A stretch of 64,000 nt of DNA from Crocinitomicaceae bacterium (GTDB lineage: Bacteria > Bacteroidota > Bacteroidia > Flavobacteriales_G > Salibacteraceae): positions 1 through 64,000 of the forward strand of contig PAVO01000030.1 of the NCBI GenBank assembly GCA_002713215.1, written 5' to 3'. Under the pieces are notes generated by a model. It saw nothing but the letters and a program-made list of their open reading frames with translations, did no database searches and was not told the origin of the DNA. How positions within the stretch are numbered: position 1 is the stretch's first letter; each line of letters starts with the position of its first letter. Below are positions 48,731-57,320 of this stretch, in pieces. The translations under genes and the position numbers were made by a program.

Positions 48731-49855
48731 TTATTTCATATTGAAAGCATCAAACAAACGATCTGCCCGCTTCGCACCAATACCTTTAATTTCAAGCAGT
48801 TCCTGTGTACTCATGGCGAGAATTTCTCTAAATGACTTGTTTAACTTTGATAGCTCATCCGCTACGTTTGTTGTCATGCCATCTAAGAACATCAGTTGTG
48901 ATTTTAAATTCATGCCGGAGCGTGTAGCACCACTATCTCGGGTTTCTCGCCTCTGGGCTTTTATGCGAGCCGTTTTGCCGACAGAGACGCGCTGAGCAAG
49001 TGTACGTTCAAAGAAACCTTGCGCCATTTTTATAATGCTGTAGGCCGTGTGTCTAGTACAGTATGTATAATGAAAAAACTGGTCGTTAATCATCATCATG
49101 TAATTGTTCCAGCCATCGAGCTGAGGTAGGCCATTTAAAGCTTGATTTGGTAATGTGCCGGTGACGGGGTCACCTTCTATGATCCACAAAACGCGCACAT
49201 GCACGCCAGCCTCGGCTTTCTCTAGCATGTAGTCGTAATAGCGCTCAGACTGATCGTGAGCATGATTGCTTTGAACAGACTGATTTAGGTCGGCTACGGT
49301 CTTTCGCTCTATGATAAGCTCATCAAGCGAATCCATGGAAACGATTCTGACATCCACGTCCTGACTACCCACAATGATATTGTCAGATGGAATGCAGCTT
49401 TCTCTTAGCGCGGAAACTAAACCGTTAGGCTCTCTATGATCAACAATAATTTGAATGTTATCAGCGGTGTCTCTGCTTCTAAACTTTATCGTGCTGGGGT
49501 CAAGCGCTTCCGCATGACTGAATAAGGGGTGGTGGTGTCTTCTTTTCTCTTCAAAGTGGCTACCTATCGACGCCGGTAGGTCGATATCATCAATGTTTAC
49601 TTTGCGCCCTGGGCGGCCGGATAAGCCAACTTCTCGTTTAACTTGTGCATCGGAAAGTGATACTAAAACGTTTTCAAGTGAGGCAACGGTCATCGAGCCA
49701 TTAAGGTGTGACTCAATCAGTGATTTTAACGGCGCTTCAATACTTTTATTACTACTGCTTACGTTGACCTGACCATAGCGGATCCCAACAGATGTTTTTA
49801 CACCAATCCCATTAAGATAAAATAGTTTACCTTTTTCCCAAAAATTAAACTTCAT
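48731..49855 (-). CDS. ERCC4-type nuclease with C-terminal helix-hairpin-helix
   Basis: 374 aa. IIVDHREPNG (about 138-145) and ELIIERKTVADL (about 180-190) are the GDx/ERKx3D core of the ERCC4/XPF nuclease fold, which cuts branched or flap DNA. The last 50 residues (LLEIKGIGAKRADRLF) form a helix-hairpin-helix DNA-binding motif. The N-terminal 130 residues are unrecognised. TGGGAGTT precedes the chosen ATG. Downstream of a diverged promoter copy. Likely role: repair, recombination or replication of this replicon. Confidence 0.85.
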   Translation of the reverse strand: MKFNFWEKGKLFYLNGIGVKTSVGIRYGQVNVSSSNKSIEAPLKSLIESHLNGSMTVASLENVLVSLSDAQVKREVGLSGRPGRKVNIDDIDLPASIGSHFEEKRRHHHPLFSHAEALDPSTIKFRSRDTADNIQIIVDHREPNGLVSALRESCIPSDNIIVGSQDVDVRIVSMDSLDELIIERKTVADLNQSVQSNHAHDQSERYYDYMLEKAEAGVHVRVLWIIEGDPVTGTLPNQALNGLPQLDGWNNYMMMINDQFFHYTYCTRHTAYSIIKMAQGFFERTLAQRVSVGKTARIKAQRRETRDSGATRSGMNLKSQLMFLDGMTTNVADELSKLNKSFREILAMSTQELLEIKGIGAKRADRLFDAFNMK

Positions 49856-49922
49856 GATAACTCCCAGTTGTTTCATGAGAGCACGTTAACCTCCAGCTCC
49901 CTTAAATAAATGTTACAGACTT

Positions 49923-49963
49923 AGATTACCATAAGTGGCTCAATATACAGCACCTATGTTGTT
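49923..49963 (-). promoter_or_regulatory. palindromic promoter, degenerate left half
   Basis: TGTTGTT half intact at 49957-49963, other half TACAGCA; -10 TAATCT at 49923-49928 after TGG with normal spacing. Drives 49855-48731. Confidence 0.6.
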
Positions 49964-50154
49964 TTGTTTTCGTTCGAACCTAAACGCCCTGAGAACGCGT
50001 CTGAGCGCTTGCAGTAGAAACAGGTTACTTTGTTCGTGTCGCTGGTAACATTGTCTCTGACGTAACCACAGGCGGCCTGGTGGTTACGTTCAAATTCGCT
50101 TTGACCTATGTGTCGCGCATCGACACCCAGCACTTTTAAGTGGACTTTAGACAC
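49954..50154 (-). CDS. hypothetical protein with CxxC (66 aa)
   Basis: Small protein with VTCFYCKR and further Cys/His (HQAACGY) that could form a zinc site. A GTG with GAGG upstream was chosen; a TTG three codons earlier is possible. Its end overlaps the promoter of the ERCC4 gene. Confidence 0.6.
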   Translation of the reverse strand: MSKVHLKVLGVDARHIGQSEFERNHQAACGYVRDNVTSDTNKVTCFYCKRSDAFSGRLGSNENKTT

Positions 50155-50809
50155 AAGCGGCAACCTCTTCTAACTGGCAACGCTCAAATTCACGCTCCAT
50201 TTGTTGTAGTGATTCAACGTACCCGGGTTGAGCAAAGTAGTGATCATCCTCAGGTACGTCAGCACCCGTATATCGGATAACAACACGCTTAACAGCTTTG
50301 CTGATAGAAAACCCAGCACAGATAAACGGTACATCAAAATATTTTCTGGCAAATTGAGCGCCATTAGGATCAGCAGCGACAAAGTAGCGAGAGTGAGATT
50401 TGGCTTTCTTTTCCAACGAGTCACCAATAAATTTGGCAAGTTCACCTGTTAGGTAAGTGGCTATCCCTCTGCCGCGATAATGTTCATTTACCAGAACAGA
50501 AAAGAATGAGTCAGCATGGAATGACAAGTCACCTGCATTCAGAGTCTCAGCAAGGCTAGGACACTCCACAATCATGCATAGTGCTATCGGTGTTCCAGCA
50601 TCTTTAAGTAAAACGTATGACAGTGTGCGTACATAGTCACTCAAAGGGCGCTCTGTGCCACGTTGCGCAATCACAAAGTTCAAATCCTTTTCGTCGCGAT
50701 AAAGCTGATGATTAAGGATTGTCTCGGCCATTTCTTGAATAGGTTTCACACCGCGCTCAAGAGTGAAGTTCGTGTTATCCAGCGCTTGGTTGAAATTTTT
50801 ATTTAGCAT
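50147..50809 (-). CDS. GNAT-family acetyltransferase
   Basis: 220 aa. FFSVLVNEHYRGRGIATYLT carries the R-G-x-G-I/A acetyl-CoA-binding loop, with downstream ADPNGAQFARKYFDVPF as in the GNAT fold. GGGAGTAAATACA precedes the chosen ATG. It follows 50815-51030 in a four-gene operon. The substrate is unknown. Confidence 0.8.
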   Translation of the reverse strand: MLNKNFNQALDNTNFTLERGVKPIQEMAETILNHQLYRDEKDLNFVIAQRGTERPLSDYVRTLSYVLLKDAGTPIALCMIVECPSLAETLNAGDLSFHADSFFSVLVNEHYRGRGIATYLTGELAKFIGDSLEKKAKSHSRYFVAADPNGAQFARKYFDVPFICAGFSISKAVKRVVIRYTGADVPEDDHYFAQPGYVESLQQMEREFERCQLEEVAACV

Positions 50810-50814
50810 TGTAT

Positions 50815-51030
50815 TTACTCCCACCAGCTACCCATGGCTTCAAGAACCATGCGGATTTCGTCGTCGTTAAAGTTATTAAGTTCGCCAGATTCCAGCATGT
50901 CACATGCACTGTCGTGAAAGCTGCCTGAGTCTTGCGCTGCATGAAAGATGTCATCAGCCAGATCTTTAAGCTTTGGCGAGAGATTAGATACAGCGTTCTC
51001 TTGGTCTTTGGTTAGTCTGTTGTACGCCAT
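50815..51030 (-). CDS. hypothetical helical protein (71 aa)
   Basis: Small acidic helical protein. GGAGTCACTTTAAT lies before the ATG. Tightly placed between 51032 and 50809. Confidence 0.7.
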   Translation of the reverse strand: MAYNRLTKDQENAVSNLSPKLKDLADDIFHAAQDSGSFHDSACDMLESGELNNFNDDEIRMVLEAMGSWWE

Positions 51031-51031
51031 A

Positions 51032-51250
51032 TTAAAGTGACTCCAACAGTTCGGTATGCCAGATATGCAGCGTAGCGTTGCTGGTCATCTTAGGTTCGCA
51101 GCAAGCGATAGTGAGCGCTTTATCATCATGGAAAATACAAGTGTCCACTTCTAAGCCAGAGTGGTAGTCACCGCCGCGCTCCCATGTTCTAAAACCTTTA
51201 TCTTTGAATGCTTGAATATGAGCTTCATATGTTTTGCTATCAACGACCAT
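51032..51250 (-). CDS. hypothetical protein (72 aa)
   Basis: Small protein starting after the conserved CAGGGGAAACAG leader; a longer frame would begin inside it. Heads the operon that contains the acetyltransferase. Family unknown. Confidence 0.7.
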   Translation of the reverse strand: MVVDSKTYEAHIQAFKDKGFRTWERGGDYHSGLEVDTCIFHDDKALTIACCEPKMTSNATLHIWHTELLESL

Positions 51251-51288
51251 CTGTTTCCCCTGTGAAGTCATTAACTTTCAATAGGGTT

Positions 51289-51329
51289 ATGATACCAAAA
51301 CTGAGAATAAAAACAACACTTTTGTTGTT
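51289..51329 (-). promoter_or_regulatory. palindromic promoter, CTTT core
   Basis: Palindrome at 51312-51329; -10 TATCAT at 51289-51294 after TGG. Drives 51250-49954. Confidence 0.85.
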
Positions 51330-51395
51330 ATTTAGGTGAAAAAAAGGCCGATAAAATGTTTACCAGCCTAATGAAAGAAAAGTGAAAACCCGCCC

Positions 51396-51560
51396 TTACA
51401 AACCGAAAGTCTTAGGGCCGGCTTTTTGACTTACGTTTGCAATGTCATTTTCAGAAAGATTGTGTTCTTGCGTTACCTTCTGGATAGAGGCAGACATTGA
51501 ACGAGCCACATTGCGATAAGTGTTACCTGCATTGTCTGTGATTACGAAAGATTGAAGCAT
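51396..51560 (-). CDS. hypothetical small protein (54 aa)
   Basis: Short soluble protein whose ATG follows AAGGGGAAACAGC, the shared leader, though without its own palindrome. Second gene behind 51583-51795. Confidence 0.65.
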   Translation of the reverse strand: MLQSFVITDNAGNTYRNVARSMSASIQKVTQEHNLSENDIANVSQKAGPKTFGL

Positions 51561-51582
51561 GCTGTTTCCCCTTGGCATGTAA

Positions 51583-51795
51583 TTAATGAGTGGTACCACG
51601 AGCGCCTGTAAAGCGGTGCACTACGTTGTACAACGGATTGTCGTTAAGTTGTGCTGGCGATACCCAGAACGGTTCGTGGTAACCCTCGTAATCCGGATGG
51701 GATTTATCAAGGCGTACCGGGATGCGCATCTTGCCATGTTGCAGTAATACTGGCGTGAAAATATTTCCTACGCCTGAGCCGTATGGTGTGTGCAT
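51583..51795 (-). CDS. hypothetical protein (70 aa)
   Basis: Beta-rich small protein with His and Pro. GAGGCAAC lies before the chosen ATG. Heads a two-gene unit. Confidence 0.65.
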   Translation of the reverse strand: MHTPYGSGVGNIFTPVLLQHGKMRIPVRLDKSHPDYEGYHEPFWVSPAQLNDNPLYNVVHRFTGARGTTH

Positions 51796-51833
51796 GTTGC
51801 CTCCGTTTAAGATATCGCTCAGTTGATGTAGAT

Positions 51834-51875
51834 ATACTACCATTACCGAATATTAAAAACAACACTTTTGTTGTT
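51834..51875 (-). promoter_or_regulatory. palindromic promoter, CTTT core
   Basis: Palindrome at 51858-51875; -10 TAGTAT at 51834-51839 after TGG. Drives 51795-51396. Confidence 0.85.
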
Positions 51876-51982
51876 ATTTGTAGTAAAAATTGAAATTAAA
51901 TAATGGAGCAGACGTTTTGATTCAAAATTGTCATTAACTTTGTTATATTAAGGTTGCTAAAGAGATAGATTCAGAGAAACAC

Positions 51983-52504
51983 ATGCAAACAACATACAAG
52001 TACACTTTCCCTTTAAAAAATGAGGTAGAGGCAACTCTCATATTTGACGCAGAAAGTAATGAGCACACAGTTAACTACAGTTATGAGTTCAGCAAGCTAG
52101 AGGGCAGAAAACCTGTGCTTACAGTAAAACAACGTGTTCATGTCAGTTATGTCGACGGAAAGTTATCCCCGATCATTAATGTGACTTATGAAATCATTAA
52201 CCATGTGAACGCCGGTAAACGAGAGTTTCTAGGTGTCGATATTTCTGATGATCACCGCGTGTTTTTAGAGCTGAGCTATAAACAGGATGAAGGGGAGAAC
52301 GAGTACCGGCTTGATGAAGTGAGAAAGGGCATAAATGTCGTTTATAGCGCACAAGACAAGAATGCTGGTGACCTGATGAAACCGATAGATTCACCCCTCA
52401 ATATTCTGACCAATATTGTAAACGACTATGGCGAGTATCAAATACCGCTATGCATGGGGAGTGATGGAGAGAGTATCTCGATAAAAAGTTCACAGGTGCA
52501 GTAA
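51983..52504 (+). CDS. hypothetical beta-rich protein (173 aa)
   Basis: Soluble beta-rich protein without a signal peptide. AGAGAAACAC precedes the ATG. Plus strand, divergent from 51583, closed by its own terminator. No family recognised. Confidence 0.7.
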   Translation: MQTTYKYTFPLKNEVEATLIFDAESNEHTVNYSYEFSKLEGRKPVLTVKQRVHVSYVDGKLSPIINVTYEIINHVNAGKREFLGVDISDDHRVFLELSYKQDEGENEYRLDEVRKGINVVYSAQDKNAGDLMKPIDSPLNILTNIVNDYGEYQIPLCMGSDGESISIKSSQVQ

Positions 52505-52508
52505 GACA

Positions 52509-52533
52509 AAACCCACCGGTTGGTGGGTTTATT
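52509..52533 (+). terminator. terminator of 51983-52504
   Basis: ACCCACC/GGTGGGT stem with a GGTT-type loop followed by UUAUUAUU; may also act for DsbD. Confidence 0.75.
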
Positions 52534-52547
52534 ATTCAATTTTCAGG

Positions 52548-54413
52548 TCAGCAAACCTTGCAGGATTCGGTAACCTTGTTGTCGTCAATGTGACTGATGA
52601 AGTCATCGGCATCGAGGTAACCCGTCACCCGGGAGGACGTAATCTCACCCCCTTGATTATCAAAGAACATGATCGTAGGTAAACCAACAATTCCCATACT
52701 CTCTTGAATTGATGTGCCGAACTCGGTGTTGGTCGACATGTCGATTTGCAGCAGCTTAACACCGTCTAGTGATGCCTGAACGTTGGCATTAGAAAAGGTG
52801 TTCCTCTCGTACTGGAGACATGCAGAACACCAGTCTGCATAAAGGTCGAGCATAACGACCTGACCTTTCTCCTTCGCTTCAGTTAAGTGTGCCTGGTACT
52901 CTTCCATTGAATCGATGCGCTCAAACATATCGTGAGATGAGATTTCTTGAGCAGTAACCGTGGTCAGCTGCTTGTGGTCTTCCCATTGGAACATGCCATA
53001 AGTTGCAGTGATGACAAAGCCAAGTAACGCGCCGGCGTGAATAAGGCTTCGTCTGATTGATGGTGCAGTCAGGCTGTTCTTGTATTCAATGTAAGTGAAC
53101 ACAGTAATGCCAAGTAGACAATAAAGCATGGTTACCCAGATGCCAGCTAAAAAGCGTGATGAGAAGTAGATGGCCACAGCCAATAACACAAACCCGAAAC
53201 CATGCTTAACATAATTCATCCAATTGCCAGCTTTTGGCATCAATTTACCACTTGTGAGTGCAAACAAGATCAGCGGAACGCCCATGCCCATGGTCAGTGC
53301 GTATAGTGATAAAAATCCATTGGTAATATCGCCGCTTTGGGCAACGTACATCAATACGCCCGCGAGAGGCGCTGTGGTGCATGGTGACGCGACAAGTCCT
53401 GATAAGGCACCTATGGCGAATGCGCCTAAAATGGAGCCCCCTTGGGTCTTCTGGTTGACCTCATTAAGCTTATTAGAGTATGCGGCCGGAAGCTGGAAAT
53501 TGAATAGGCCGAACATGCTTCCTGAAAGCAAGACAAACAACCCGGATACCAACATCATTACCCATGGTTGCTGCATAGCAATTTGAAACTTTACTCCAGC
53601 AAGTGCAACGACAATCCCCATGGAAGAATAAACGATTGCCATGCCCTGCACGTATGAAAATGAAAGCGTGAGGATCTGTGCTGTTGATTTCTTGCCTGAA
53701 CCAATGACCACGGATGACATAATTGGGTACATCGGGAAGACGCAGGGGGTTAGAGCGAGGCCAAGCCCTAATACAAAAAACACAAGCAAGCTCCAATCGC
53801 TGCTATCGTTCTCTACGCCATTTGGGAATCCTTCTGCCGGCGGCGCAAGCTCAGGTGTCATTGCTTTTGTTGATGCTGTGCTGGTGGTCTGTGTAGCCTC
53901 AACGTGACCATTCGGTACAGAAGTGGCTTCATCTGCTATTGCGCTTTGGGGTACTGGCTGAGCAGGTACAATATGTTGAGATAGGGTGACCGCTCTCTCA
54001 ACAGGTGGATAACAAATACTTGTCGAACACCCCTGATAGCGAATAGTAACGACATCACCTGGTGAAGACCGGATTATTGGGATCTCTATTGAAACCATTT
54101 CATGGTACACCTTCACTTCACCAAACTCAGGATCAACATAATCGTCAGCGGGAGGCAACTCAAGTGGACCAAGTTGGGCGCTGTCGCTCGTGAACGACAA
54201 TTTATGCTGATAGAGCTTCATGCCCGGTGCAATGATAAAGTCAGCATGCAGTCGCGCATCGTTTTCAAACGCATTGAGTTGAAATGCCTCTTCGACCGTC
54301 ATTACACCGGATGATTGCATGACATTACCGAGATTACCAAAAGGATCGGCGTTTTGCCCGACTGCCATGGTAGAGAAAAATAGTATCAAAAGTGATGAAA
54401 CGAGCGCGCGCAT
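52548..54413 (-). CDS. dsbD: thiol:disulfide interchange protein DsbD
   Basis: 621 aa, full length. A signal peptide is followed by the periplasmic alpha domain with the cysteine pair GCSTSIC (129/134). Then come eight membrane helices with PCVFPMYP (Cys224) and ASPCTTAP (Cys345), and a thioredoxin-like gamma domain with DWCSAC (529/532). These are the three cysteine pairs that pass electrons from cytoplasmic thioredoxin to periplasmic partners. AAGGAGTTAC precedes the ATG. It would support disulfide isomerisation or cytochrome c maturation. It stands with no other Dsb gene, next to the membrane gene 54432. Confidence 0.95.
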   Translation of the reverse strand: MRALVSSLLILFFSTMAVGQNADPFGNLGNVMQSSGVMTVEEAFQLNAFENDARLHADFIIAPGMKLYQHKLSFTSDSAQLGPLELPPADDYVDPEFGEVKVYHEMVSIEIPIIRSSPGDVVTIRYQGCSTSICYPPVERAVTLSQHIVPAQPVPQSAIADEATSVPNGHVEATQTTSTASTKAMTPELAPPAEGFPNGVENDSSDWSLLVFFVLGLGLALTPCVFPMYPIMSSVVIGSGKKSTAQILTLSFSYVQGMAIVYSSMGIVVALAGVKFQIAMQQPWVMMLVSGLFVLLSGSMFGLFNFQLPAAYSNKLNEVNQKTQGGSILGAFAIGALSGLVASPCTTAPLAGVLMYVAQSGDITNGFLSLYALTMGMGVPLILFALTSGKLMPKAGNWMNYVKHGFGFVLLAVAIYFSSRFLAGIWVTMLYCLLGITVFTYIEYKNSLTAPSIRRSLIHAGALLGFVITATYGMFQWEDHKQLTTVTAQEISSHDMFERIDSMEEYQAHLTEAKEKGQVVMLDLYADWCSACLQYERNTFSNANVQASLDGVKLLQIDMSTNTEFGTSIQESMGIVGLPTIMFFDNQGGEITSSRVTGYLDADDFISHIDDNKVTESCKVC

Positions 54414-54431
54414 AGTAACTCCTTTGACTAA

Positions 54432-55079
54432 CTAAGCTTTCTTAAGAGACGTAAACGAAGTAAAAGCACGCTGATTCTTCTTCCCTTCAAGTGACCACGT
54501 TTTACCGTCCTGTTCCGTTTTAAGAATGGCATGTACGTAAGGGATGCCTTTGCGGAATTCCGTATTGATAAGAATTAAAGCCGCTATTGAGATATAACTG
54601 CTCATTATTACAAGGTCGGTTATATTCCAACCCAACGTCAGGTACATCACTAAAGTAAGAAATCCCGTTAGTGACACGAAATAATATGTTCGCGAGTAGG
54701 TGTCCGTTGTGACACTTCGTGCAACGTTGATACAGTCGTTTGCGGACCCGCCAGAAACAGCCTTCTCAAAGCCATCTATCAGGTTGTGCAGAAGGTACAT
54801 TCGGTAAAGCATTATCCCAGTCATGCCAACCCAAACCAATAGGGCTAAAAGATGCAAACCAAGAAAACCTGCTAACGGTAAATGCTCACCTCTAGGGCCG
54901 CTATAGAAGTTAAAAAACGCAAGGTAAAACCCAAAAAACACACTGTTAAACAGGAGCATTTGGGATTTCATGAACGATAGATCGTTCTCATGGGCCATGT
55001 AACTGAACTCATCCTCGCCATCAGAGGATTTCAAGCTAACCTTTATTGATTCTGGGGAATGTGACTTCTTGTCTAACAT
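54432..55079 (-). CDS. four-helix membrane protein (215 aa)
   Basis: Helices near residues 42-58, 73-93, 134-150 and 155-172, flanked by charged cytoplasmic parts. AAAGGATTTAATT lies before the ATG. It lies 18 bp upstream of dsbD on the same strand, so they may be co-transcribed. Family unknown. Confidence 0.7.
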   Translation of the reverse strand: MLDKKSHSPESIKVSLKSSDGEDEFSYMAHENDLSFMKSQMLLFNSVFFGFYLAFFNFYSGPRGEHLPLAGFLGLHLLALLVWVGMTGIMLYRMYLLHNLIDGFEKAVSGGSANDCINVARSVTTDTYSRTYYFVSLTGFLTLVMYLTLGWNITDLVIMSSYISIAALILINTEFRKGIPYVHAILKTEQDGKTWSLEGKKNQRAFTSFTSLKKA

Positions 55080-55108
55080 AATTAAATCCTTTTAAATGTG
55101 ATTTCCCA

Positions 55109-55414
55109 CTAAGACTTACCGCGTGACAGCGCGTAAGACAGCCAATTTTTGAACCGCTCCCCATTGGAAGTGGGGGACTCAAAATTTTGATTTACCATCT
55201 GTTGGAAGTCGTTCTTAGAACGAGCTAGTGTTAGTTCACAACGCATAGCACCGCGAAATTCGGCGCTGTCGACACCGTGCTCTTTAGCGACTTGCTCCAT
55301 TCGCTCCCAATCAATCATGTTGTAAATTTGGTGCGCGCTATTGGCTTCACGAAAATCCAAGTACGATGTGAACTTATCAAGAGAAATAGCTGGTTTTACA
55401 GTAACAGTCGGCAT
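55109..55414 (-). CDS. hypothetical helical protein (101 aa)
   Basis: Helical soluble protein. GGAGGTGTAG, the end of the gene upstream, provides a strong ribosome-binding site. Family unknown. Confidence 0.7.
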   Translation of the reverse strand: MPTVTVKPAISLDKFTSYLDFREANSAHQIYNMIDWERMEQVAKEHGVDSAEFRGAMRCELTLARSKNDFQQMVNQNFESPTSNGERFKNWLSYALSRGKS

Positions 55415-55615
55415 CTACACCTCCACCGGGGTGATGCTAATGATTGCGCTGGCGTCGATGGTTGAAATTTTGTTTTCTGGAAAGCGCGCATTAAGGTCGT
55501 TAACTTTAATTGCCGCTTGTTCGCGAGTAGGGGGTTCAGAAGAGCCCCAAGTGATGGTGCATTTTTTAGCAACCTCAGAAATAGGAGGTGCCTCATAAAC
55601 AACTGAGAAAATCAT
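55415..55615 (-). CDS. hypothetical protein (66 aa)
   Basis: Small beta-rich protein. ACAAGGACG lies upstream of the ATG. Directly abuts the stop/start of 55109-55414. Confidence 0.65.
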   Translation of the reverse strand: MIFSVVYEAPPISEVAKKCTITWGSSEPPTREQAAIKVNDLNARFPENKISTIDASAIISITPVEV

Positions 55616-55715
55616 GTAAATACGTCCTTGTACTCGTGCAGTTTAAAACCGCTTAAAATCCGTTTTTCAATATCATAACAGAGCCCACTCATAGTGGCGG
55701 GCTATAAGGAAAACT

Positions 55716-55916
55716 TTATTCTGTCAGGTCAATGGTTTTCATTGCTAGGCTGTATGCAAAGTAAAACAGAAATACATTCATTAAGGTGAGGCCTATCGTG
55801 AATAGTGATATTAGTGTGCCTAATTTGTCAGCGTTTACGACGACCACGAAATCAACAGCCAGTGCAAATGCTAAAATTAACAGGACCGAGAATGTGCCTA
55901 CCAGTGTTTTGTTCAT
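55716..55916 (-). CDS. two-helix membrane protein (66 aa)
   Basis: Two hydrophobic helices (about residues 8-26 and 36-56) with a short loop. GAGGGCTT precedes the chosen ATG. Single-gene unit under a palindromic promoter. Confidence 0.7.
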   Translation of the reverse strand: MNKTLVGTFSVLLILAFALAVDFVVVVNADKLGTLISLFTIGLTLMNVFLFYFAYSLAMKTIDLTE

Positions 55917-55953
55917 AAGCCCTCTACCGCTTCTTTTTATCGTTTGAGACTTC

Positions 55954-55994
55954 ATCATACCAAGCACAAAGAATATTACAACATATTTGTTGTT
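55954..55994 (-). promoter_or_regulatory. palindromic promoter, TATT core
   Basis: Palindrome at 55977-55994 with first base T; -10 TATGAT at 55954-55959 after TGG. Drives 55916-55716. Confidence 0.8.
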
Positions 55995-56045
55995 TTATAG
56001 TTATAAATTAAGGCGCAAAGCATTGTTGTTCGCGCCATTGATTGT

Positions 56046-56702
56046 TTACCATTTGGTGAAGGGGTGATATGACAAATTGTCATTGTAGTAACGAGGATCC
56101 TTCGTCACCTCGCTTTCGATGATAGATAGAAGAGGGTAATCTCTGTCGCTGGTTTCCAGTTCCGCAACCCCGAGTCCGCGATTTAAGTCATTGAACACAT
56201 CGACATCCCAGATGTACCCGGCCTTTTCAATGTTGTAACGCATTTTTGATATACGATTTGCTACAGAGTCGAATAGCGCCTGGGCAGTCATAGGATCGGC
56301 CGGAGCGTTACATTCACCGCGAATTTCACCAGCAATGCGCTCTTTTAGGGTTACTTCGCCAGAGCCGTTTTCAAAGATTCTAACGCGAAGTGCCCAGTGT
56401 TCAAGTGAGATCTTACAAGAGCCGTCACCTTGCATTGAGCTGGTTGGGTGTTCAATAAGCTGGATCGCATCCTCACTCTTAAGTGATAGCGCATAGTCGC
56501 GATTGAGCGCCCGACTAACCAGTAAAAGGCGGTTTGGGGTCGATAACGTCACAAACGCTTCCCAGACGCCGCTGTCGCCCAAGTAAGCCTGCTTAATTAG
56601 CTCTTTACTAACAAGCTTTTCGTCATTCGGAAAACCGTTCTCAACCATCCCGAGTAACTTGGGGATATTGATAAGGTATTTGCGTTCTTGTTCTTTTGCC
56701 AT
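56046..56702 (-). CDS. CYTH-domain (triphosphate tunnel) protein
   Basis: 218 aa beginning MAKEQERKYLI, whose ExExK signature (E4, E6, K8) marks the CYTH/triphosphate tunnel metalloenzyme fold. Charged strands ALRVRIFENGSGEVTLKERI further on fit the tunnel wall. These enzymes act on inorganic triphosphate or triphosphorylated nucleotides using a divalent metal. GAGGTTGCC sits before the chosen ATG. Third gene of the operon behind the PIF1-type helicase. Confidence 0.8.
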   Translation of the reverse strand: MAKEQERKYLINIPKLLGMVENGFPNDEKLVSKELIKQAYLGDSGVWEAFVTLSTPNRLLLVSRALNRDYALSLKSEDAIQLIEHPTSSMQGDGSCKISLEHWALRVRIFENGSGEVTLKERIAGEIRGECNAPADPMTAQALFDSVANRISKMRYNIEKAGYIWDVDVFNDLNRGLGVAELETSDRDYPLLSIIESEVTKDPRYYNDNLSYHPFTKW

Positions 56703-56749
56703 TGGCAACCTCTTATAGTGTTATTTGCCAGTAATATATCCTATCTTGC

Positions 56750-57244
56750 TTAGCTGGTAGCTTCAGGGATAGTGATTCTTTTGATATAGCGCTCGGCGAC
56801 TTCAGGGCAGGCTAAGATAAGTTTGTTCACTTGGTCTGAGCAACGCTCAGGTTTCGCGTCAGAATCACTCAGTGCTGCTTTAAATGTCGCAATAGGAATG
56901 GATGCCTTGATTGGTGTGAATGTCGTTTCTCCCATCAGCTGAAGCGTACTTAATGCAATAGTGTACGCTTCCAGAGGACATCTTAAATATGCATTGCTGC
57001 CAATTTTATAAATATCCCCCATTGAAAGTTCATGTTCCTCGTTCATTGCAGGTGATTCGGCACATTCCTGATCAATTCTTTTCTCTGCTATATCAGATAG
57101 TAAAGAATGTGAATCAATCACGTAAGTTAATTCATTCGAGTCTGCGGCGATTGTCTCACTCGCGCTAAACAGCGAAAAAGCCAAGTTTGCGGCGAACCAT
57201 AGTGCGCCAATACTGCATATAATTTTAATTGTTAATCCAAGCAT
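56750..57244 (-). CDS. membrane-anchored periplasmic protein (164 aa)
   Basis: A single N-terminal hydrophobic helix (about residues 5-26) acts as an anchor or uncleaved signal. The rest is soluble with six cysteines (QECAES, LRCPLEA, ERCSDQ, LACPEV) suited to disulfides outside the cytoplasm. AAGGGGAAACATT leader before the ATG without its own palindrome. Second in the helicase operon. Confidence 0.7.
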   Translation of the reverse strand: MLGLTIKIICSIGALWFAANLAFSLFSASETIAADSNELTYVIDSHSLLSDIAEKRIDQECAESPAMNEEHELSMGDIYKIGSNAYLRCPLEAYTIALSTLQLMGETTFTPIKASIPIATFKAALSDSDAKPERCSDQVNKLILACPEVAERYIKRITIPEATS

Positions 57245-57320
57245 AATGTTTCCCCTTATGTCATTGCTTAACAGGAACGTATCACAAAACTTTTAAAAAT
57301 CTGAAAAATAGTGAAAAAAG

